Positions 31,200 through 39,933 of a DNA stretch of 64,000 nucleotides are shown here, piece by piece. Each line of letters starts with the position of its first letter. The stretch's first letter is position 1. This DNA comes from Levilinea sp. (GTDB lineage: Bacteria; Chloroflexota; Anaerolineae; Anaerolineales; Anaerolineaceae). The position numbers and the translations under genes are program-made. The notes under the pieces are model-generated. The model was not told the DNA's origin and ran no database searches. It worked only from the letters and a program-made list of their open reading frames with translations. The stretch lies in NCBI GenBank assembly GCA_029975215.1, contig JARKPO010000035.1, forward strand, positions 1 to 64,000, written 5' to 3'.

Positions 31200-34142
31200 A
31201 TGATGACTGCGCAAGCCAATAATCCCGATCAGCCCAAAAACCCCATGGTCGGTTTGCAGAACGCTGCTGGGCATGCGCTGAACTTGATGTCCATCGCGAT
31301 AATTATCGGCCTCCTTTACCTGGCTGGCGCGGTGCTCTTTCTCTCACGCGCTTTTCAACTGACCGGCACCAACAGCGCAGTCCAACCCATTTACTACGCC
31401 CTCGGTTTTGCTTTTGGTGCGGTGGTAATTGTCTGCGCCATAGTCGCAACCGATTTTTTCATCCGTTCTGTCACCCGCCGTGCCATTCTGCTGGCTGTTG
31501 CCGTTCAGCTCAGCCTGATTTTATTCGCCTTCCGCGTTGCCGACCTGGGCGTGCCCGTCGCCGTCATCGCCCTCATCTTCACCACTGTTTTGGGCTTTGC
31601 CGTTCTCCGACGTGAACAAAGCGACCTCTTGACCAATTATGGTATCTTCGGCGGCGTGCTCATTGCCCTCATCAACATTCTTTCGCCCTTCACCCAGGTG
31701 GAAATCCAGGAGCTCAAGGTCTTCGTGCCCACCATTCTGGGCATCCAGGTCATGATCTACATCGTCCTCATGGCTATGGAATTGGTCTCTGCGTCCCTGC
31801 GCATCAAGACCACCAGTGCTTTCCTGGCCATCACCCTGGTTCCTGTGGCTCTGGTTGCGGTGATCCAATCCAACTACACTCAGCGCGCCTTGCGCACTCA
31901 GAACAACGAAGGTCTGGTGCTGGCCGCCTTGCAGTCCAGCAATGTGATTGAAAATTTCATCAAAACCAATCTTTATAACACCAGTCTGGATGCATCTCTG
32001 CCCATCGTAACCGAATTTGTGGAAGCAGATCCTTACGAACGCTCGGAGACTGAACTTCAGCAAGAACTTGAGTACGCGCTTTCCATCCTTACTCGTTCGC
32101 GTCAGCAAAATTACCTGAACTCCTACGCCATCCTGGATAGAAACGGCAATAATATTTACGACACAAATAAGTTTCAGAAAGTGCAGAACGAAAGCTCCCA
32201 GGAGTTTTTCGTCTCACCACTCATCAACGGCCGCCCCTATGTTTCTCCGATCTATTTTGATGATGACGACAATCCGTTTATTGTCTTCAGTGCCCCCATC
32301 TTCAACCGCGATCGGGAAGTCATCGGCGTGCTGCGTGTGCGATATATGGCCATCGCCTTCCAGCGATCTCTAGAAAATTATAAAGGCCTCTTTGGCCGCC
32401 GTTCTTACCCCATCCTGCTGGATGAGAATTTGGTCCGTGTGGCAGATGTCAGCAACCCCGGCCTCATCTTCCGCCCCATCGAGCCCATCAGCGCCGCTAA
32501 TATGCTCATCTTGCAGTCCACCCGGCGCACGCCCGCCAACGCCCTCAGTGACGATGAAACCATCACCCCTTACATTCCTGAGATTGCGAAAGCCCTTCGC
32601 AGCAGCACCCCTAACCCATATTTCACCTACTCCGATCCTGGCACCACTGGGCAGGTCCTCACGGCCGGGACTGCGGTTCGTCTGAGCAGTACCAAATGGT
32701 ATCTGGTCTATATCCAGCGCCTCGACCTGCTCTCGCAATTGTTCGAAGAGCAAAACCGGGTCTCGCTGCTGGTAGCCACCCTGATCGCCGGTATGGTCAG
32801 TATCGTCGCCAGCCAGATCTCCCGTGTCCTCTCGAGCCCCATTATCCACCTGACAGCCACTGCTGAGCGCATCGCTGGCGGTGACCTGGAAGCTGAAGCC
32901 GCTGTGGAATCGGGCGATGAGACCGGCGCCCTGGCCGTTGCCTTCAACCAAATGACTGCGCAGGTACGCACGCTGATTAATGAATTGGAAGACCGCGTGA
33001 AAGCCCGTACCCAGGAATTGGCCGCCCAGAATGAAACCCTGGTGCTTCGCTCTCAGCAGCTCCAAACCGTTTCGGAAGTGGCCCGCGGTATCACCTCTAC
33101 CCGCGAATTGGAACGCCTGCTCACTCAGGTGACCGAGCTGATCAGCGAGCGCTTCAACTTCTATCACGTCGGCGTCTTCCTGTTGGACGAACAGGGCGAA
33201 TTCGCCGTCCTGCGCGCCGCCAACTCCGAAGGCGGTAAACGCATGTTAGCGCGCCAACACAAACTGCGTGTCGGCGCTGTCGGTATTGTCGGCTACGTCA
33301 CCGGCTACGGTGTGCCCCGCATCGCCACAGACGTCGGTCAAGACGCCGTGTTCTTCAACAACCCCGACCTGCCCCTCACCCGCTCCGAAATGGCCTTGCC
33401 CCTCAAGGTGGGCGACCAAATCATCGGCGCGATGGATGTGCAGTCCACAGAGGCGAATGCCTTCTCAGCAGAGGATATCGAACTCTTCTCCATCTTGGCC
33501 GACCAGGTAGCCATTGCTATCTTGAACAATCAGCTTTACGAAGAAACCAACCGCGCCCTGGAAGAATCTCAGGCCCTCCACCGCAATTATCTGCGTATGG
33601 AATGGACGCGCGAGGGTATGCAGCGCCGCATCAACTCATACGCCTATACGCAAAAAGGCGTCGAACCGCGGCCCGTTGTCCTCACCCCCGCCATCGAAAA
33701 AGCGCTCTCCACTGGCGAAACCCAGGTACAGACCCAAGAAGACTCCACTCTCACCATCCCCATCTCCTTGCGCGGTGAACCCATCGGCGTCATCCATCTT
33801 CAAGAGCAGTCCAACTCCCAGCGCGAATGGACTGAAGAAGATATCACCACCGTCCAATCTGTGGCCGATCAAATTGCCCAAACCCTGGAAAATGCCCGTC
33901 TGTTTGAACAAACCATGCGCCGCGCAGAACGCGAACGCAAGGTGCTTGAAATTACCAGCAAGATCCGCTCTACCAACGACATCCAAACCATGATCCAGAT
34001 TGCTGCCCAAGAATTGCAGCAAACCCTCAACGCCAGTCATACGCAGGTCATCCTTCAATCTGCCCCCACGGCTCCAGGTCAAGAGCCTAACGGCGTCAAC
34101 GGCCATTCAGGCAATGGGCACCAGCCAGATGGCGTGGATTAA
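31200..34142 (+). CDS. Membrane sensor with Cache-like, HAMP and GAF domains, no kinase
   Basis: 980 residues. About six N-terminal membrane helices (25-185), another helix near 205-225, a large extracellular Cache-like region (226-515), a helix at 518-540, HAMP (about 540-590), coiled coil, GAF (about 625-785: FNFYHVGVFLLDEQGEFAVL, FNNPDLPLTRSEMALPL) and a second GAF-like domain (about 800-905). It ends with the operon's shared half-GAF segment (IRSTNDIQTMIQIAAQEL) and an Asn/Gly/His-rich tail. It thus combines the polytopic N-terminus of the two preceding proteins with the Cache-HAMP plan of the first one. There is no output domain. Confidence 0.85.
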   Translation: MMTAQANNPDQPKNPMVGLQNAAGHALNLMSIAIIIGLLYLAGAVLFLSRAFQLTGTNSAVQPIYYALGFAFGAVVIVCAIVATDFFIRSVTRRAILLAVAVQLSLILFAFRVADLGVPVAVIALIFTTVLGFAVLRREQSDLLTNYGIFGGVLIALINILSPFTQVEIQELKVFVPTILGIQVMIYIVLMAMELVSASLRIKTTSAFLAITLVPVALVAVIQSNYTQRALRTQNNEGLVLAALQSSNVIENFIKTNLYNTSLDASLPIVTEFVEADPYERSETELQQELEYALSILTRSRQQNYLNSYAILDRNGNNIYDTNKFQKVQNESSQEFFVSPLINGRPYVSPIYFDDDDNPFIVFSAPIFNRDREVIGVLRVRYMAIAFQRSLENYKGLFGRRSYPILLDENLVRVADVSNPGLIFRPIEPISAANMLILQSTRRTPANALSDDETITPYIPEIAKALRSSTPNPYFTYSDPGTTGQVLTAGTAVRLSSTKWYLVYIQRLDLLSQLFEEQNRVSLLVATLIAGMVSIVASQISRVLSSPIIHLTATAERIAGGDLEAEAAVESGDETGALAVAFNQMTAQVRTLINELEDRVKARTQELAAQNETLVLRSQQLQTVSEVARGITSTRELERLLTQVTELISERFNFYHVGVFLLDEQGEFAVLRAANSEGGKRMLARQHKLRVGAVGIVGYVTGYGVPRIATDVGQDAVFFNNPDLPLTRSEMALPLKVGDQIIGAMDVQSTEANAFSAEDIELFSILADQVAIAILNNQLYEETNRALEESQALHRNYLRMEWTREGMQRRINSYAYTQKGVEPRPVVLTPAIEKALSTGETQVQTQEDSTLTIPISLRGEPIGVIHLQEQSNSQREWTEEDITTVQSVADQIAQTLENARLFEQTMRRAERERKVLEITSKIRSTNDIQTMIQIAAQELQQTLNASHTQVILQSAPTAPGQEPNGVNGHSGNGHQPDGVD

Positions 34143-34158
34143 TACCGGGAGATGCTGA

Positions 34159-34938
34159 ATGTACACCATCGCCTTTTCCAATGAAAAAGGTGGCGTCGCA
34201 AAAACCACCACCACTGTATCGCTGGGAGCCTGTCTGGCAGAAGCGGGCCGAAAAGTCCTGGTGGTTGATCTTGACCCCCAGTCAAATTTAACCCTGGCCT
34301 TGGGAGTGGAGCCGACCCGCGTAACCCACTCTGCAGCCTCCATCCTCATGCACAACCTGCCTCTACGTCAGGCCATTCAGCCCAGCAGCTTCGCCAACCT
34401 GGATCTCATCCCCGGCTCCAGCGAAACCAGTCAATCCGAGCGTTACCTGCCCGCCCGCGACCGTTACGAGTATCTCCTGCGCGACGCCGTTCAGCAAGCC
34501 GCGCTTGAGTATGACTTTGTCCTCATGGACTGCCCGCCCGCCCTGGGCGCGGTGACCCTCAACGCCCTGGTTGCCTCCAACCTGCTGCTCATCCCTACCC
34601 AGGCCGAATTCTTTTCGATTTATGCCCTCAAAAATTTGATGAATTGGGTCCGCCGGGTCCGCAGCGACTATAACCCCCATCTGACCTACCGCCTGCTGTT
34701 AACCCTCTTCGACCGCCGCAACCGCATTCACCGCCTGCTCAGTGAACAACTACGCGGCAATTTCAACAACGGCGTTCTCGAAACCGTCATCGAAGTGGAC
34801 ACCAAACTGCGCGAAAGCCCCATCGCGGGTGCACCCATCATTTTCCACGCCCCCAAGAGCCGCGCCGCCGCCCAATACCGCGCCCTGGCCCAGGAGATTA
34901 TTGCCTATGTCGAAAAAGCAAATCTACAGCCGGCTTGA
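34159..34938 (+). CDS. ParA/Soj-like ATPase, no ParB partner
   Basis: 259 residues. The deviant Walker A motif KGGVAKTTTT (residues 11-20) has the signature Lys; Walker A' is in VVDLDPQSNLTLALG, and Walker B in FVLMDCPPALGAVTLNAL. ParA-family ATPases segregate DNA or position protein assemblies such as chemoreceptor clusters and carboxysomes. No parB or parS-like repeat is nearby, and the gene sits inside a sensory operon, so positioning of the GAF sensors or the hybrid kinase is the likeliest role. Its 3' end overlaps the hybrid kinase gene by 32 bp, which implies coupled translation. Confidence 0.88.
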   Translation: MYTIAFSNEKGGVAKTTTTVSLGACLAEAGRKVLVVDLDPQSNLTLALGVEPTRVTHSAASILMHNLPLRQAIQPSSFANLDLIPGSSETSQSERYLPARDRYEYLLRDAVQQAALEYDFVLMDCPPALGAVTLNALVASNLLLIPTQAEFFSIYALKNLMNWVRRVRSDYNPHLTYRLLLTLFDRRNRIHRLLSEQLRGNFNNGVLETVIEVDTKLRESPIAGAPIIFHAPKSRAAAQYRALAQEIIAYVEKANLQPA

Positions 34939-37900
34939 CGATTTCTTCACAAACCTGGAAGAGACCGCCATCCCCCAACCCGGCGAGATCTCCGCTGGCG
35001 AATCGAGCTGGCAGTTCCAATGCGACCCTCAAGGCCGCCTGACCAGCTGCACCTCCCAGGTGACGGACTTCCTCGGCTACACTCCCGAGCAAATTGTTGG
35101 CCGCCATCTCACCGAGCTGGCCCACCCCAAGACCGCTGATTCGCTCCGCCACACTCTTAATAACGGCAGCACCCAGGCCGAGATTCAGGGTAAGTGGCAG
35201 CACACCCAGGGCAGTTGGGTCGAGGTCAGCATCCACCTGGAACCTCTGAAGGATACCGACGGCGGTCTTTTGGGTTGGCGCGTTACCAACAGACCTCTTC
35301 CCTCGCCCTCTCTGCCTTCCGCTCCCGCCGCGGCAGCAGCCCCTGCCCCCGAAAAAGCTCCGGCGGCTCGAAAAAAACCAGCACGCCCGACCTCCCCTCC
35401 GGTGCGGCCATCCGAGCAACCCATCTTCGCACCCACTCCAGCCCCCGCCGCCCCGACCTATCCGGTTCACCCGCTGACGCTGGAAACCGCCTCCAAGCCG
35501 CTCACCCCCGCGGGAATGCGCAGTTTGCAGGAATTCCAGCTCATCATACAAAATGCCGGTGCCAACGAACCCGCTGCCCTGGCGGTGCCCTTTCGCCTTG
35601 GTGAACAGCACCGCGGCCTGCTGGAGATCGTAGACGAGCAGGATCGCAAGCGTACCTGGACCGATGATGAGCGCGCCCTGGTGCAGGAAGTGGCCAATCA
35701 GCTCGGCCTTGCTATTGAAAATGCCCAGTTGTATGCCGTTGTCCAGCAGGAATTGGCCCAAAAGGTGAAAGCAGAGCAAGAAACCCTCCGCCGCAACCGT
35801 GACCTGGCCGCCCTCAACCGTGTCGGTCAAGAGCTTTCGCGCCTCACCGATCAAAACGCCATCATCCAAACTCTGCATTCCACTATTGATCAGTTGGCCA
35901 GCGCTGGCAACCTGATTATTGCCATCTCTGATCCTCAAACCCGTCAGCTCACTTTCCCAGTACATTCTGTGGATGGTCAGCACAATGATGAGCCGCCCGC
36001 CCCCATGGCCGCCCGTCTCTTTGAGCATACCTTCACCACCCGCCGTCCATTGGTCTTACAGAGCGGCGTAATTGCTTTCCTCACCGAACAGAATATTCCC
36101 CTGCCCATTCCCGTCCCAGCGTCCCTGGCGGCCATCCCCATGCTGGCAGCCGAACGCGCCGTGGGCGGCATTCTCATCCAGAATTTTGAGACAGAAAACG
36201 CCTTCCCCGAAAGCGATCTGGAACTGCTCTCCACCATCGCTTCACAGGCCACCACCGCGTTGGAAAACGCTAACCTTTTTAATGAAATCCGAGGCGCCCT
36301 CGAAGCGATTGAAAACCGTGAACGCTATCAGGCCAACGTCACTCGCGCCGTTGCTTATCTGTCTGAATCCGGCACACGCGCGCTGCCTGAGGTGCTCGAA
36401 GCCCTGGGACAGGCCGCCCAATGCAGCCGTGTCTATTACGCCCAGATCCAGGAAGACCCCAGCGGCATGCACTGGCGCGCGGTGGCTGAATGGATCAACC
36501 CCGAAACGCCCACCTATTACGAACGCGGCGCCAGCCAACACCTTCCCACCGCCCTCTTCTCTCATTGGGCCGCCGCCCTGCGCGAAAAGAACATGCTGGC
36601 CACCACTCAGGCAGATTGTCCCCACCCTGAGTTGGAATATCTCTCCAGTCAGCAGATTCAATCTACTCTGCTCCTGGCCGTCCCTGGCAAAACCGCCATT
36701 CCCTCCTTCATCGGTTTTGATCAGGTGGACCGCCCGCGCCGCTGGCTGAATGAGGAAATCTCGGTCCTGCGCGTCTCCACCGACGCCCTTGCCAACACCA
36801 TCGTCCGCGAAGACCTGTTGGAACAGCTTCAAGTCTCCCTGGATGAAACCGAACACCTCTACAAAGCCAGCCATCGCCTGGCCCTGGCCAATGACATGCA
36901 GGAAATGGTCGCCGCCATCTCCATGGCCCTGCACACACCCGTCATCAACCGCGTGATTTTGGCCCTCTTTGAAGAAGACTCCTCTGGCAATGTGGAGCAC
37001 ATTCGCGTGGCCGCCTCTTGGTACAGCAACCGCGGCGCACCCCCGCCAGAAAATGGCACCGAATACGACCTTGCCATCTACGGAAAATTCCTGCGCACCC
37101 CCAATGCCGCCTTCATGGATGACATTAATCATCAACCCATGGATGAAACCCTCCGTGAGGAGTTAAAGCGCAACAACATCCGCTCCCTGGCCATGCTCCC
37201 CCTGTGGGCTGGTAAACACCAGCTTGGCGCCATCCTCATGTTGTCAGAAGAACGCCACCATTTCTCCGGCCTGGAAATTCGCTCGTACCCGCCTCTCGTC
37301 GACCAGATGGCCACCTCGGTAGAAAACGCGCGCCTCTTCCAACAAACCCAGGAAGCCCTCGCCGAATCCGAACAGCTCTACAAAATTGCCTCTGGAATTG
37401 CTCAGGCCGCCTCTACGGAAGAGCTGATTACCCTCATCGCTGAAACCGTCCTTCCCGAAAACGCCGAGCGTGTTTCGGTATCAGAGGTTATCAATAACGA
37501 AGAAGGTGAACCCATCGAGATCGTCCTGGTCGGTTTTCATGACCGGCAGCAAAAATATCAGCGCATGGGCATGCGCATCTCACACCAATCTCTGCCCGTC
37601 ATACGTAACATGACCCAAGATGCGCTGGTGATCGACAACATGGCCACCACCCCCCTGGTGGACGATGTCTCTCGCCGCACCTTTCTGCGGCTGGATATCA
37701 TCTCGGGCATCACCATACCGCTGCGTTCCGCTGGCCGTTTGGTAGGTTTGCTCACAATCTCCTCGCATCAACCTACATCCTTCAGTAAAGATGATGTTCA
37801 CATTCTCCAGGTGGCAGGCGCCGGTATTGCCGTAGCGCTCGAAAAACAACGCCTGCTCCAAGAAGCTCAGCGCCGCGCCCTCGAATTGCAGGCCGCTGCC

Positions 37901-39910
37901 GAAATCGCCCGCGACACCACCTCCACCCTAGCCCTGGATGCCCTCCTGGCGCGCATTGTGAACCTGGTCTGCCAGCGCTTCAATTATGAACATGCCTCCA
38001 TCTTCCTCCTGGACGAATCGAGCAATTACGCAGTTGTCCGTGAGGCCACGGGTGAAGCTGGCGCTCAAATGAAGGCCTCCGGCCACCGCCACGCGGTCGG
38101 TTCGCGCTCCATCATCGGCACCGTCATGGCCACCGGCGAGCCGGTGATCGTCAACGATGTCTTCAACAGCCTCATCCATGTGCCCAACCCGCTGCTGCCC
38201 AACACCCGTTCTGAAATCGGCCTGCCTCTGCGCATCGGCGACCGCGTCATGGGCGCACTGGATATTCAATCCAACCATCAAAACGCCTTCGCCCCCAACG
38301 ATGTGGCCGTGCTCCAGATCTTGGCCGACCAGATCGCCGTCGCCATCGACAACGCTCAGGCCTACGAGTTGACGCAAAAAGCCATCCGAGATATGCAGGA
38401 AGTTGACCGCCTCAAGAGCCAGTTCCTGGCTAACATGAGCCACGAGCTACGTACCCCGCTCAATTCCATCATCGGCTTCTCGCGCGTCATCCTCAAAGGC
38501 ATCGACGGCCCCATCAACGAAATTCAAACCCAAGACCTTACTGCCATCTACAATTCCGGTCAACACCTTCTCAACCTGATCAACGACATCCTCGACCTCT
38601 CCAAGATCGAGGCAGGCAAGATGGAATTGTCCTTCGCCGATGTGGATCTCAACGACCTGGTCAATTCCGTGCTCTCCACCGCCATTGGCCTGGTCAAAGA
38701 CAAGCCCATCAAATTGCAGCACAACCTGCCCGTCAATTTGCCCCTCATCTACGCAGATCCCACCCGCGTACGCCAGGTACTGCTGAACCTCATCTCCAAC
38801 GCTGCCAAGTTCACAGAAGAAGGCTCCATCACCGTTGAACTCAGCACCGTCACCAGCCCAGACAACCGCCCCGAGGTCATGGTCGCTGTCGTGGATACCG
38901 GTGCAGGAATTGCCCCCGAAGACACAGTCAAGCTCTTCCAGCCCTTCTCCCAGGTGGACGACTCTCCCACCCGCAAAACCGGCGGAACCGGCCTGGGCCT
39001 CTCTATCTGCCGTTCCTTCATCGAAATGCACGGCGGCCGCATCGGTCTGCTCCGCAGTGAAGTCGGGGTGGGATCCACCTTCTTCTTCACCCTTCCCATC
39101 CCCGTCAAAGAGATTCCCATCCCCGCGCCGGAAACCGCCAGCGATGAAAAAGCCGTCATTTTATCCATTGATGACGACGCTCAGGTCATCAGCCTTTACC
39201 AGCGCTACCTTTCACCCCACGGCTACTCGGTCATCCCCCTCACCGATCCCAAACAAGCGGTCGAAGAAGCTCGCAAACTCAAGCCGATGGCGATCACCCT
39301 CGATATCATGATGCCCGAAAAAGACGGCTGGTCTGTCCTGCATGACCTCAAAAATGACCCGGAAACCCGCCAGATCCCGGTGATCATTTGCAGCATCCTG
39401 GAACAAGAAGAAAAAGGTTTCAGCCTCGGCGCCTCTGATTACCTCACCAAACCTTTCCTGCATGAAGACCTCATCGCCGCCATCAGCCGCCTCAACCGAG
39501 ACGAAGCCATTCATACCATCCTCATCATTGATGACGACCCCGACGATCAGCGCCTGGCGCAGAAAATGTTGGAGGATTCGGGCAAATTCCAGTTGACCAC
39601 CGCCGACAGCGGCACGTCCGGCTGGGAGATGATTCAACAGAACCGCCCCGACGCCGTGATCATGGATTTGTTCATGCCCGAAATGGACGGCTTCACCCTG
39701 CTCAGCAAGCTGCGTTCTGATCCCAACTTGCGCACGCTGCCCGTCCTGGTCATCTCTGGCGTAGACCTCACCGCCGAACAGCACGCCCAATTGGCCGAAT
39801 TCGGCCAACAGCTGCTCACCAAGGGTTACCTGCGTGAAAGCGAATTGTTGGATCATCTTGAAAGTGCGCTGCACAAACTCCGCAGCACAAACCACGAAAA
39901 GGAGGCGTGA
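34907..39910 (+). CDS. Hybrid histidine kinase: PAS, multiple GAF, HisKA, HATPase, two receivers
   Basis: 1667 residues, soluble. PAS domain (about 35-130), Pro/Ala-rich linker (135-190), a short GAF-like domain (205-285), then about five GAF domains to residue 1150. HisKA has the phospho-His in FLANMSHELRTPLNS near residue 1177. HATPase_c (about 1280-1400) has DTGAGI and GGTGLGLSI. Receiver 1 (about 1414-1530) has the Asp in TLDIMMPEKDG, and receiver 2 (about 1535-1655) has it in VIMDLFMPEMDG. It is the only kinase in the operon, so the membrane GAF proteins probably act on it. Its receivers and the free receivers form a phosphorelay. The start at 34907 lies inside the ParA-like gene. Confidence 0.9.
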   Translation: MSKKQIYSRLDDFFTNLEETAIPQPGEISAGESSWQFQCDPQGRLTSCTSQVTDFLGYTPEQIVGRHLTELAHPKTADSLRHTLNNGSTQAEIQGKWQHTQGSWVEVSIHLEPLKDTDGGLLGWRVTNRPLPSPSLPSAPAAAAAPAPEKAPAARKKPARPTSPPVRPSEQPIFAPTPAPAAPTYPVHPLTLETASKPLTPAGMRSLQEFQLIIQNAGANEPAALAVPFRLGEQHRGLLEIVDEQDRKRTWTDDERALVQEVANQLGLAIENAQLYAVVQQELAQKVKAEQETLRRNRDLAALNRVGQELSRLTDQNAIIQTLHSTIDQLASAGNLIIAISDPQTRQLTFPVHSVDGQHNDEPPAPMAARLFEHTFTTRRPLVLQSGVIAFLTEQNIPLPIPVPASLAAIPMLAAERAVGGILIQNFETENAFPESDLELLSTIASQATTALENANLFNEIRGALEAIENRERYQANVTRAVAYLSESGTRALPEVLEALGQAAQCSRVYYAQIQEDPSGMHWRAVAEWINPETPTYYERGASQHLPTALFSHWAAALREKNMLATTQADCPHPELEYLSSQQIQSTLLLAVPGKTAIPSFIGFDQVDRPRRWLNEEISVLRVSTDALANTIVREDLLEQLQVSLDETEHLYKASHRLALANDMQEMVAAISMALHTPVINRVILALFEEDSSGNVEHIRVAASWYSNRGAPPPENGTEYDLAIYGKFLRTPNAAFMDDINHQPMDETLREELKRNNIRSLAMLPLWAGKHQLGAILMLSEERHHFSGLEIRSYPPLVDQMATSVENARLFQQTQEALAESEQLYKIASGIAQAASTEELITLIAETVLPENAERVSVSEVINNEEGEPIEIVLVGFHDRQQKYQRMGMRISHQSLPVIRNMTQDALVIDNMATTPLVDDVSRRTFLRLDIISGITIPLRSAGRLVGLLTISSHQPTSFSKDDVHILQVAGAGIAVALEKQRLLQEAQRRALELQAAAEIARDTTSTLALDALLARIVNLVCQRFNYEHASIFLLDESSNYAVVREATGEAGAQMKASGHRHAVGSRSIIGTVMATGEPVIVNDVFNSLIHVPNPLLPNTRSEIGLPLRIGDRVMGALDIQSNHQNAFAPNDVAVLQILADQIAVAIDNAQAYELTQKAIRDMQEVDRLKSQFLANMSHELRTPLNSIIGFSRVILKGIDGPINEIQTQDLTAIYNSGQHLLNLINDILDLSKIEAGKMELSFADVDLNDLVNSVLSTAIGLVKDKPIKLQHNLPVNLPLIYADPTRVRQVLLNLISNAAKFTEEGSITVELSTVTSPDNRPEVMVAVVDTGAGIAPEDTVKLFQPFSQVDDSPTRKTGGTGLGLSICRSFIEMHGGRIGLLRSEVGVGSTFFFTLPIPVKEIPIPAPETASDEKAVILSIDDDAQVISLYQRYLSPHGYSVIPLTDPKQAVEEARKLKPMAITLDIMMPEKDGWSVLHDLKNDPETRQIPVIICSILEQEEKGFSLGASDYLTKPFLHEDLIAAISRLNRDEAIHTILIIDDDPDDQRLAQKMLEDSGKFQLTTADSGTSGWEMIQQNRPDAVIMDLFMPEMDGFTLLSKLRSDPNLRTLPVLVISGVDLTAEQHAQLAEFGQQLLTKGYLRESELLDHLESALHKLRSTNHEKEA

Positions 39911-39933
39911 CCCTTCCACAGGGCACTTCATCC

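Noticed and set aside
22928..34142. Chemoreceptor (MCP) identity for the Cache-HAMP proteins
   Set aside because: No methyl-accepting signalling domain follows the HAMP; the cytoplasmic parts are GAF and PAS domains only.
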